This document shows positions 11,175-20,994 of a stretch of DNA of 64,000 bases, in pieces. The notes beneath the pieces were generated by a model. The model ran no database searches and was not told the DNA's origin. It was given only the letters and a program-made list of their open reading frames with translations. Within the stretch, counting starts at the first letter, position 1. Each line of letters starts with the position of its first letter. This DNA is from Vicia villosa. Lineage: Eukaryota; Streptophyta; Magnoliopsida; Fabales; Fabaceae. The stretch is taken from contig NW_026706265.1 of NCBI RefSeq assembly GCF_029867415.1, positions 1 to 64,000 of the forward strand, in the 5' to 3' direction. The position numbers and the translations under genes are program-made.

Positions 11175-12820
11175 GTTCTGTAATACGGTGAACTGACTTT
11201 TGAGAAATGTCGCGGTAAGCAGGAGTCGCCACCGACTTTTATTTTATCCAATTTAAAGAAAGGCTAAAAGAACAGAAAAAAACCTTTTTGAAAGAGATTG
11301 AGTTCGGGGGGTAAGTTATACAAAGGGAAGGTGTAAAGCACCCTTTGCATCCATGGTTATCCATGGGCTCTTAATTGCTTAGCTCACTTGTTTGTTTGAA
11401 TTGTTTGAAAAGTGTCATATGTGAATAGTAAAAAGATACGTTTAAGGACTTTAGCTTGTAAATAAGCGTAGCCTCTTTTGAAAATATTCTTTGAAAAGAA
11501 GTGGTTAAATATTTAAATTTGAATTTGAAATTGAAAAAGAGCAAGCAATTAATAGCAACTACCCTAAGTTTGAAAAGTCGTTCTTTTAGCCTTTCAGGGC
11601 GAAAGGGTCTATTCGTACCATAAGAGGGCAGGAAGTCTTTCAATTGGATGTTGAAGGGTCATCGAAAATAATCGTTCGCCATAAGACTGTCCCATGCCAT
11701 AAAGAGGGCAGGTAGTCTAAGGGAAGGATATAATAGTCATTTTATATTTTAGGCATCATGCGAGGATACCTTAGCAATTAGGGGACCATCATTTTTATAA
11801 GGCAGCTTCGAGGGAGTTTCAATAACTTTGAAGGCAACAGGCAACATTGCTTTAGGTATCCTCGGAATCGAGGGACTTGACTATTTTTAGGCAACAAAAT
11901 TAAGGCAACCAAATAAGGCAACAGGCAACAAGAGGAGTTACCCTAAAGGTGTGTGGGTGCAACAATCAAGTGATTCAATTCAGATATTTATCTTGTATTG
12001 TTAGTGATCTAATTAATTTAACGAAGCTTTCACTCCCTAGGATTACTAACCACAGCAGAAAAATAAAGGCAGAATTAAAGCCCTACGCTATTACAATAAA
12101 CACCTTCGGGGATGGGGGAAAAATAAAACATAAAATTAATTTGCACTTGATCTTCCTCGAACATTGGCTCTGACCATCTGAGAATCAAACAGAAAATAAT
12201 AGGGATGAGTGTAAGAGAAGTTCCTTAACAGACGAAGTAAACCCTAATTGAACCTATAAGGCAAAAGTAAAAATTAAATTTAAATAAGAAAGGGATCGGA
12301 ACTTAGCTTTTTGATTGGCATGGCGTGTGGTCGGAGAATCTTGATTAATCCTGAAAATTTGAACAAAGAAAGAAAAAGGTTAGTGCATTGACTGATCTAA
12401 ATCCCAATTGATTACAAACCCTAAAAGTTTACAAACCCTAAAGGTTTTTTAAGAAAACTTATTGTGTCCCAAAATGTTTGTGAAGCTTAAAAAATGCGTT
12501 AGTGGATAACACCTACCTGGAGATTATAGGGTTTATAAATAAATCGAGTTTAACAAAAACTTAATTATTAATTTAAATTAAATAATTAATTAGAAGTATA
12601 TACAAAAATAACAATTTTTATTGTTTAAAAAATAATTATTGACAAATTTGTGGAAAAATCGAGTTTTTGATTAAAAATAAATAAATGTAAAATTATTATA
12701 AAGAAAAAATTATTCATTAAATAAATAAATTTAAAAAAGAGAGAAAAGAATTATAAACTAAAAATAAAAAGAAATAGCCAAAGTAATTAAAAATAAAAAA
12801 AAATTTAGAAAACTTAGCTG

Positions 12821-13108
12821 GTAATCTGGTGTGGTACGCTCTGTGAGAACTACCGAAGGTCTGCATTTTTGGTGTCTTAGATCTTGCTTCGCTGGAGATC
12901 TAATGATGGAGAACCGAGGGTGTACCTTGTGCGCGTGTAGCATATCCCTACTGAATCTGCAAGTGTAATCTGGTGTGGTACGCTCTGTGAGAACTACCGA
13001 AGGTCTGCATTTTTGGTGTCTTAGATCTTGCTTCGCTGGAGATCTAATGATGGAGAACCGAGGGTGTACCTTGTGCGCGTGTAGCATATCCCTACTGAAT
13101 CTGCAAGT
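12821..13108. repeat. 144-bp direct tandem duplication in the E2 LTR
   Basis: Copy 1 is 12821-12964 and copy 2 is 12965-13108, each starting GTAATCTGGTGTGGTACGCT. By eye they are identical, and the 48-residue translation repeats exactly. Perfect identity inside a decayed LTR implies a late local event. Confidence 0.85.
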
Positions 13109-13144
13109 AATATTAATGTTAGAAAAATAAAAGAGGAAACGTAA

Positions 13145-13212
13145 AAGCCAGGGATTGAACCCCCTCCCCTTGGGTCGCAAGGTCACGTCCTTTGCCAGCT
13201 GAACTGCGCTAA
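13145..13212 (-). other. tRNA-like module in the E2 LTR
   Basis: On the minus strand there is an A-box-like GCAGTTCAGCTGGC, a possible anticodon-like hairpin (CCTTG...CAAGG) and a T-loop-like GGTTCAATCCC. A similar module in the same orientation relative to transcription lies in the solo LTR at 20914-20994. It is not a functional tRNA: the acceptor stem is not clear and the anticodon loop is irregular. Confidence 0.45.
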
Positions 13213-14007
13213 TTAATCGTTATTAGAATGATTTGCAAGATATAAATATGAATTAATGAAAACAAAAAGAATTTTCAAATTGTCAAACGTGATGGTCTTA
13301 GATGCCTTGGATGAACCAATTGCAGATGGAGAGAGACTCGTTGGCGGTTGATTGGCCAATAGGTGATGCTCATGCGTAGTCAATCATTCCACTTTACTGT
13401 TCATCATCACCTCCATTAGACTTACTCCATTTTGCTACGGTCCTGCTATCGTTTTACTACGGATTTTTTGTAGCGAATTCCCTCACGGCTTGGCTTGAGC
13501 TTGACGATTTGGTGGATCTTTGACTTCAATCATGGCTGGGACCAAACTAAGCTGATCCCAGGGCGATGAATCAACGCTCAGAATTGCTTGATAATGGTTG
13601 TGAATTGTTTTTTATCATGTCCTAGCTTTAGGAAAACTTTCTCTCTTGGAAACCTATTCTCATAGTCTCTCCCTCCTTCTTTTTTCGTCCTCCCTCATTA
13701 GGGTTAGTGTATATGTAAATATTGGAGTCATTAGGTCAAGCTTGTGGGCTTGGATCTTAGGTTATGAAAAGAAAGAAAAATTTATAAGAAAAACCATGTA
13801 ATTGTTTCTAAAATTGTATAATATTTCTCATGGCAAGGGCTACACGTTTTTGGACCTTTAATGGTGATTATTTGGGCCTCTCCAATGATTAACAACAAAG
13901 CCATATGAATTGATTACATCATTTTATATTTTTATTTAATTTATTTGCTTTTTAATTAAATAAAATCCAAATAAATATAAGTAAAAACTATAAAAATATG
14001 GGAGTGG

Positions 14008-14018
14008 GTTTATATATC
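14008..14018 (-). promoter_or_regulatory. Candidate LTR TATA box of E2
   Basis: Minus-strand GGATATATAAACCC overlaps these bases about 870 bases into the LTR and about 800 bases upstream of the tRNA-like module. The same order and similar spacing (about 690) are seen in the solo LTR. A second AT-rich candidate near 12535 fits less well. Confidence 0.4.
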
Positions 14019-14882
14019 CTTATTTAAGTCAAGATCATGTTTGAAGTCCAGCACTTAGGCCCATTAGTCAAGAAACTCAATATTATCCAATTAGGGTTTC
14101 ATGTTCTTCTTGAATTTTGCCCAACTTGTGCAAGCCATAACTCTTTCATTTTTTATTGTATGGAAGCGTTCTTGAGCTTTTTAGAAATCTTATAGTGTCC
14201 TATAAATGATTCTTTTGGTTTCATCTCAATTGAGTTTACCATGTTCAAGTTATGAGCTTTGAGAAAAAATGACTTTTTGCGATCCTTTAGAAGGACCTGT
14301 AATGTTTTTGCTCATATCTCTCAAATGAAGCATTTTTAGCCTTGGCATGTGAGAGGCAAAGTTGTAGAGAATTCAATTTCCTTCAAAATGAGATTTGGGT
14401 GGAAAATTTATGATGTTCCATGTGGGAGTTATGGCTGGTCATAGTTCTGTTGACTTTCTCCTATGGAAACCCTAATTTAGAAACTTTTGAATTTATTGAT
14501 TTCTGATCTTTCCTTGATGAACCATGATCAATTCTTGATCAAATGGTGAATGATACTTCAAGATAAGGATGTTGACAAAAAATCAGGAGTTTTGACTGTG
14601 CTTTGACCACAATTGAGTTTTAGGTCAAACCAGTCGACTGTTGACTTTCTGAGCAATTGAATAGTCGATCTTTTGAATTGAGACCTGAAATTTGTCATGG
14701 AGGTAGTTTGGAATATCATAGACCATATGGGATGCCTTGGAACTTTTGATCCATTGATTTTTCCTCATAACAACAAAACCCTAATTCTTTGACCTTTGTT
14801 TAGGAGAGGGTGTCTTTGAGCTTTGTACCTTGATTTGAATTTGAACAAGAGAATTAGTATGGGCAAATTTTGGGGTATGAAA

Positions 14883-17006
14883 CGGAAGCTGGATAAATCT
14901 TATACCTTTATCTCGCCGTAGCCACCGAGGCCGTTAGCGCGGCCTTGATACGAGAAACCTCGGAAGGCCAGAAACCCATTTACTTCACAAGCAAAGCACT
15001 CTAGGGCCCCGAGATCAGATGTCAACAGATCGAAAAGGTCGGACTCGCGTTAATAACCACGGCCCGAAGACTCAGACACTATTTCCTAGCACATACCATA
15101 GTCATACGAACCGAGCAACCCGTAAAACAATTACTCGCACGCCCTGACATGGCCGGGAGAATGCTCCGGTAGTCGTTGGAACTTGCGGAGTTCGACATCA
15201 AATACGAGGGAAGAAAAGCCCTTAAATCACAGGTCTTGGCGGACTTCGTAGCCGATATGGCCTTCCCCGAAACAACAAACAACAACACCCGAAGGTGGAC
15301 GTTATAGGTGGACGGCGCTTCAAGCTTGACCGACAGCGGGGTAGGGATCATTCTTGAAAGTGGAGAAGGAACCCTCATAGAGGTATCCCTCTCACTATCA
15401 TTCCTAACATCCAACAACCAAGCAGAATATGAGGCCCTGCTAGCCGGGTTGCGCCTTGCAAACGACTTGGAAGCCGAAGAAATTGAGGTATTTACCGACT
15501 CAATTGGTCGCGTCTCACATCTCCGGCGAATATCAGATCAAAAATGAAGCCCTCGCCGAATACCTAGCCCTCGTGAAAGAAAGACTGGCCCAATTCAGGA
15601 GCGCAAAAGTAAAACACATCCCAAGGGAACACAACGCTCGAGCAGACGTCCTATCAAAACTAGCGAGCACAAGAAAGAAGGGAGGTAACAAATCCGTAAT
15701 CCAGGAAATATTACCAAAACCCAGCACCGAGATCTCATCCTCCCTTTCACTCGTAAACGCAATAGGAGACACATCCTGTTGGATGACCCCCGTGTACAAT
15801 TACTTAACAAGTGACCTCCTTCCCACCGATCCGAAAGAGGCCTCCACCATCCGAAGACGAGCTTGCTCGTACGTCCTGGTCGAAAATCGCCTATACAGGC
15901 GAGGATTTTCCATACCTCTCCTCAAATGTATAGACGAGGGCAAAGTCCCCCACATACTCCGAGAAATACATGAGGGAATCAATTCCCAACATCTAGGAGG
16001 AAGATCACTTGCTCGGAAGGCTCTCCGAGCAGGTTACTATTGGCCAACAATGCAAAACGACGCCAAAGAATACGTTAAGAGATGCGACAAATGCCAGCTT
16101 TTCGGGGACATGCACCTTGCTCCCCCCAACGAACTGAAATCCTTATCATCTCCCTGGCCATTTGCGTGGTGGGGATGGATCTCCTCGGTCCGTTCGTAAC
16201 CGAAAGCAATTAGAACAAATATCTCATAGTTGCGGTTGACTATTTTACCAAATGGATCGAGGCCGAGCCAACGGCCAAAATCACATCCTTGAACGTACTC
16301 CGCTTCTACAAAAGAAACATCCTCACCCGGTTTGGGGTACCATTAGCCATCATCACCGACAACGGCACCCAGTTCACAGACGGGCGCTTCCAAGAATTCG
16401 TCACTAAATTAGGTACGAAGCAACATTTCGCGTCTGTCGAGCACCCACAAACGAACGGGCAAGCAGAGGCCGACAACAGAGTGATTTTGAGGGCCTCAAA
16501 AGAAGACTAGACAAAATTAAAAGGGGATGGGTAGAAGAGCTGCACAACGTCCTATGGGCCTATCGCACTACCCCACATTCCACTACCGGGGAAACCCCCT
16601 TTCGACTGACATATGGAACGGAGGCCGTGATCCCCGTCGAAATACATGTGCCCTCTAGACGCATCAAAGAACCACTCGAGACAGCGAGTAACACCGAAGT
16701 AATCAGAGAAGAGCTCGACCTGGTCGAAGAAATTCGCACTAGAGCCGCTCTACGCGAAACTTCACTTAAGCAAAAAATCGCCCTAAGACATGACGCTAAG
16801 GTCATTAGACGGGAATTTAAAATAGACAGCCTAATGCTAAAAAGAAATCACAAAGATTCCCGAGAAGGCAAACTGGCCGCGAATTGGGAAGGCCCCTACC
16901 GTGTCCGGGCAAAGACACCAAACGGGGCATATTACTTAGAAAATTTGCAAGGAGAAGAACTCGCTCGACCTTGGAACGCTGAAAAGATTAAACAGTATTA
17001 CATTTA
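14883..17006 (+). pseudogene. Decayed pol of E4: RNase H, archaeal-type RNase H, integrase
   Basis: The frame begins inside the first RNase H (AALIRETSEGQKPIYFTSKAL) and continues through a second RNase H (VDGASS...NNQAEYEALLAGL, 15308 on), an HHCC zinc finger (about 15970-16100) and the DDE integrase core (TDNGTQF near 16358, NGQAEADNR near 16456), ending at a stop at 17004-17006. Breaks seen: stops near 15002, 15171 and 15305, a frameshift near 15500 (inside TDSQLV), frame loss or stops near 16190-16215, and a one-base loss near 16490. The first two stops are CAG to TAG and TGG to TAG relative to E5, as expected for methyl-cytosine decay. The order matches residues 1290-1956 of the E5 polyprotein. 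Confidence 0.85.
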
Positions 17007-18005
17007 GAAACACAGGGGCGGCATGGTATACGCCGAGCACCTATCCATATTACAATAAGACAGAAGCCTGCTCTACTAATCGAACAGACTCCCTGTCCTT
17101 CGGGGGACCCGAATACCGAGCTCCCTGTTGTATACAAGTACCATGATGGCAGAATGCCCCGCTCGCGAGGGGACCGTTCACGCCATGACCCCCGGATCTC
17201 AATACAACGAAATCCGAGACTCACCATATGCAAGGCCCACGTCCTCGGCAATCGACCACAGTTCCATACACTGGGCGATCAAATACGTCAAAAGTCGAGC
17301 AAATCTTCATAAAATACAACACAAATACGCAAAGGAACAGTGTTTTATTCATCCATTAATGAGAAATTACAAAAACAAACAGTTAAAAAGAAAACGTTTC
17401 ACTCCTCCAGATTGGCAAACTCTTCTGAATGAATATATTGATACCAATCTTCATCCCACTCGGTCTCAGAACCATTAGCATCAATCACGACCCTCACACC
17501 GGTCTCCCGAGCGCGAGCATTTGAACTAAGAGAGCCACGAGAACGAGAAGCTGAGTCGGTCGAAGCCTGCTTCTTCTCCTTCACATTCTTCACCCCACGG
17601 GAACACAAGGTTGAGGATACCTTTTTCTTATTAGCTCCATCCATCCCTGCGAGAAATGAAGAAAGAGAGGTCCATAAGACCTCCTTTTATATGAGAAGAA
17701 GGGGAACAACAATATCAGAAAAAGAACAAAGAAATAAAGAGGAAATACGTTGGAAACCAATAAACACGTTTCCCAAAAAAGGAAAACGCATGCGCACAAG
17801 TTTCAAAGAAAACAAAGCATAAGCGTTAAAAACTAAGTGCATTAAATAAGAAACGGGCAAAGAACCCGCAAATGTGCCCAACAACGGCCATATAGACCGA
17901 GCTGGTAAATTGTACGTACAGAATCACAACGGGGGGCATAGCCCCAGAATAACAACATTACAAAATAAGAGGCACACAGGCCCCACACTTAGACAACGAA
18001 AAACT
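17007..18005. other. Post-pol region of E4 with one small antisense frame
   Basis: Between the pol stop and the antisense gene remnant I see one frame of note, 17644-17399 on the minus strand (81 codons; MDGANKKKVSS at the start, an acidic WYQYIHSEEFANLEE tail). It is Ser/Arg-rich, then acidic, and has no recognised domain. The rest shows no coding signal. Confidence 0.35.
17399..17644 (-). CDS. Small unrecognised antisense ORF of E4
   Basis: Eighty-one codons, downstream of and in the same direction as the antisense gene remnant, within the internal region of E4. I do not recognise it. The N-terminal half is Lys/Ser/Arg-rich and the C-terminus acidic and aromatic (WDEDWYQYIHSEE). I see no counterpart between 44480 and 45165 of E5. 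It may be a last exon of the antisense gene or chance. Confidence 0.25.
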   Translation of the reverse strand: MDGANKKKVSSTLCSRGVKNVKEKKQASTDSASRSRGSLSSNARARETGVRVVIDANGSETEWDEDWYQYIHSEEFANLEE

Positions 18006-19369
18006 TCAAACACCTTCCTCGGCTTGGGCTTCCTCGGCCTCCTGCGTCACCGGCTCCTCCCCAAAGGCTGGAAAAACAATCTGGTCGCCCTCTACACGAT
18101 GGTAAGGCCTGGTACCTTCAACCACCAACTCCACCCCCGGATTCTTCAATTTAAGTTGGGCCATAGTGGAGTTATAGGTATCCTCGGCAGCAGCCACACA
18201 ATCACCCTCCAAGACCCTGATGTATTGGATCAGTTATGCCCGGGTTAAAAGAGCCCTCTCCTCTTCCGACTCATCCTCAGCAGGAATCTGAGAACGGTGA
18301 AGAGAGGCCTCTCTAATCGAGGAAGACAGCATTGTTCCATACAGAGTTCTGGAAAGCAAGGTGTATTAACCTTGCAGGTCCACCAGAGCACCCTCTTTTT
18401 TGCTTAGCCGAGCCTTCACAACATCTAGCTCCTCGCCCATCTCCGTCAGCAGCCGATCCTTTTCCCCCACAGCAGAAGTCATCATCTTAACCTGATCCTG
18501 AAGCAACCTCACCGCCTCCGCCGACAAAGGCGCCGAGCGGGCATAGAGGGTGGCCGTCTCCAGAAGTCGGACCATAGTCGAACCATCCTGCACAAGGAAC
18601 CTCTGACGAACCGAAGGCTCCAGACCCTTAATATGCAGAGACTCAGCACGCGGAATAGTCAAGGAAGGACCGCCTTCGAAGAATCTAGGCTGGAGAAAGC
18701 ACGAAGGAAGGGTGAAGATATCAGTAGCCTCTTCCTGGGTAAGATCCACGACTTCAGTTCTCTGGCTCTTGCGGCGGATCAAGGCCTCCGGATCAGGCTG
18801 TGGATGGAGGGGGGAAGGAAGCACCATAACCGGCCTCAAAGATTCATCTTGATCAGAATTCCTCAGGGGGGCACATGCAACACTAGCGGATTAGGAGGAA
18901 GCCCCCGAACCCGCGACCGGGGACCTCTGCACAGCTGCTAACCGAGGACCCACACTTTTCTTAACAACCCCTTTCAACTTGCTGGCCTGCCTAAGCATCC
19001 GATCATGACGGGCACGGTCCATTGACTCTGCAAAAAGAAAAACGTAAGAAACCTGCCCCTCACAAAACTTCTAAGAGAGGAAAATACTAAAACAACAGAG
19101 CTAAAATAAAAGAAAAAACATAACAAAAGGGGGTGGTACCCAAATAAGCAAACGCTCCCTCATTAGTACACCCAGCCAAAAACTCCTTAATACTAATCAC
19201 CCCAGGCTCTCTGATCGGCTCCCCGTCATCGCCAATAATAGGTATCCCCGAGCGGTCCACTTTGGCAACAACAGGAAGACCCTACACGAACTGCTGAAGA
19301 GCAGCATAATCCCTTCGGGCATCCTTGTACCGACGAGAGGTGAATGGCTCCCCAATGTCGTTGAGCACT
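18006..19369 (-). pseudogene. Antisense gene remnant of E4, 3' exons
   Basis: Read on the minus strand, 19369-19140 aligns with the end of exon 2 of the E5 antisense gene (GIPIIGDDGEPI against GDPILNEDGVPI). A GT-AG intron follows at 19139-19028, and the last exon (19027-18006) matches E5 (TLPSCF...FFEG; MVRLLETATLYA against VVRVLEMAQVLA; QLKLKNPG against QLRLLNPG). The splice point is in the same phase (1) and at the same residue as in E5. Stops (for example after QQFV and near 18889-18895) show it is dead. The upstream part of the exon is missing at the E3 junction. Function unknown; resembles the gypsy-type transposon family PF04195. Confidence 0.72.
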
Positions 19370-20224
19370 TGTCACTACCGCGAAAAATAAACAGAGTCGC
19401 CACTAATATATTTATCCCATAAGGGAAAGGAATACCAGGAAACCTAACTCAGAATAAGAGCAAGGTCTTTCGACCAGAGAATAGGGTACGGGAGTCGGTT
19501 ACGCAAGGGAAAGGTGCTAGCACCCCTCACGCCCAACGTACTCGATGGTATCCACCTATGTTTGTTTCTATCTAAAGGGTGTATATCTATGTCTAAAACC
19601 TAAATGCGAATTGTCATACCCCAAAATTTGCCCTCCTCTTTTCATTTTCAATAATCCAAGGTTCAAGGGCTTTCTCAAGTCACTCTGCATTATCATAAAT
19701 TAGGGTTTGTTCTTCAGCAAAATAATTTGGATTTCCAAGGCCTCAAATGGATCTCAATGTGTCACATATGTACCAAAACACTTTAATATCTAAAAAATTG
19801 AGAGATATATGCTTGGTACAAGCCGGTCGATTTTTGGAGAAATAAATGAAACCCTAATTGTTGGATTTTGAACTTTGAGTTTTTGGGCCTATAAGATTGA
19901 ACTTCTCACATGAATACAAGGTCATGGGAGGCCCATTTATCAATTCTTATTTATTTTATGGTTTATTTAATTTATCTTTAAATTTATTCATTTAAATTTA
20001 AAATAAATCAAATTAAATCATGATTAAATATTAAAAGATAATATATTTGATTTTTACAAATCATAATCAATTTCAAGATCAATCCAAGGGCATCCAAATG
20101 TGGAAAATATGCATAAAATAGCATGGGGTTTAAACTTAGAAAGATTTGATAAAAAAGATCTTTTTCAATTTTCATGTTAATGGATGATGGATTTTTTTTT
20201 AAAGCTTCCAACCCTAATTTGACT

Positions 20225-20235
20225 CATATATATAC
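20225..20235 (+). promoter_or_regulatory. TATA box of the solo LTR
   Basis: CATATATATAC followed by a G/A-rich stretch, 614 bases into the LTR, on the coding strand. Confidence 0.45.
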
Positions 20236-20913
20236 TAAGAGGAGGCTGCAAGAGTGGGGGGCCGAAAAATCTGCAGGGGGCTGGCCTTAAGAACCAAAAC
20301 CGGACGCAAAAATTGAAAAAAAACGAGATTCGGTTTCCATCTTGCATACAGATTCAGGGAGTTTGGAGATTAAAATCAGCCTCCTGGATATTCACTGAAG
20401 CCGTAGGGATCATCCCCAAAGACTCACACGTTCATAATCATTGCGCATAACTCACGGTTCATACTTGTTTTTTTCCAATTTCGGTTTTGTATATACATAC
20501 ACTTTTAGCATGATTCGATTGTATCTCTGTGTTTAGAATAATGTTTTGAAGCTATTTGAATGGTTCAATTGGAGTTTAATCGCAGGAACTGTGACCTGCC
20601 ATAGCTAGGTTTTGAAGATCAAAATTGGGATTATTTGATACAGGAAAATTGGACCCCGAGACCTATACCATTGCGTTCAGATGATGATTTACAATTGATC
20701 TATGCCCCTGGAATTTATTTATTTGTTGTATTTTGTTAGATTCAAATTCGCAGGGATATAGCAACACAAAAAAAAAACGTTGCCAAAAGTCTTCAAATTT
20801 CAGAAAAAGCATGGAGAAGACGATGCTACAGTGTTGGGCGCGAAGCACTTGTTTTGGTGTTTTTGAACATCTTTTTATTTTTGTATATAATAGTGGTGAG
20901 GCATTTTTTAATC

Positions 20914-20994
20914 ACATGGCGAGGCAGCGCGCCTGGCAAAGGGATACCTTGTGAATCATGGATAACCTGGGTTCGATACCCAGGGGAGACATGT
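20914..20994 (+). other. tRNA-like module in the solo LTR
   Basis: Outer arms ACATG/CATGT could form a short acceptor-like stem. The T-arm is excellent: CCTGGG, a 7-base loop TTCGATA, CCCAGG (20966-20984), which also gives a B-box-like GGTTCGATACC. A D-arm-like GCGCGCCTGGC and an imperfect anticodon-like arm precede it. There is no clear anticodon identity, so it is not called as a tRNA gene. Confidence 0.5.

Larger units (their letters stand above)
9051..14882 (-). mobile_element. Ogre/Tat-type element E2, interrupted by E1 and inserted in E4
   Basis: Right to left it shows a 5' LTR (14882-11179), a primer site (11174-11157), a leader without ORF1, and a gag remnant (10010-9051) cut off where E1 inserted. 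The remainder lies beyond E1, outside the window. It entered the RNase H region of the + strand element E4 at 14882/14883. Gag carries two stops, so the copy is dead and older than E1. It differs from E1 in having a 3.7-kb LTR and no visible ORF1. Confidence 0.82.
11179..14882 (-). repeat. 5' LTR of E2, about 3.7 kb
   Basis: The minus-strand 5' end reads TTTCATACCCCAAAATTTGCC at 14882; relatives here begin TGTCATACCCC, so the second base appears mutated. The other end, TGTAATACGG on the + strand, lies next to the primer site. Inside are a TATA box (about 14008-14018), a tRNA-like module (13145-13212) and a 144-bp exact-looking tandem duplication (12821-13108). Its right end abuts pol of E4 in mid-codon context. 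No coding frame is supported; the 142-aa frame at 13186-12758 is a by-product of the duplication. Confidence 0.78.
14883..19369 (+). mobile_element. Tat/Retand-like Ty3/gypsy element E4, left visible segment
   Basis: This segment holds the end of pol (RNase H to integrase) followed by a region with antisense coding remnants. It is entered by E2 on the left and by E3 on the right, and resumes at 38076. Protein similarity to the intact element E5 is high throughout the pol part, so both belong to the dual-RNase-H Tat lineage. The 5' half is outside the window. Confidence 0.85.

Noticed and set aside
12758..13186. 142-codon frame with an internal 48-residue repeat
   Set aside because: Produced by the 144-bp tandem duplication in the LTR; no recognised domain.
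17128..17478. 116-codon + strand frame after E4 pol
   Set aside because: No motif, and it overlaps the small antisense frame; likely chance.
20914..20994. Functional tRNA gene
   Set aside because: Anticodon arm is imperfect and no anticodon identity fits; kept only as tRNA-like.
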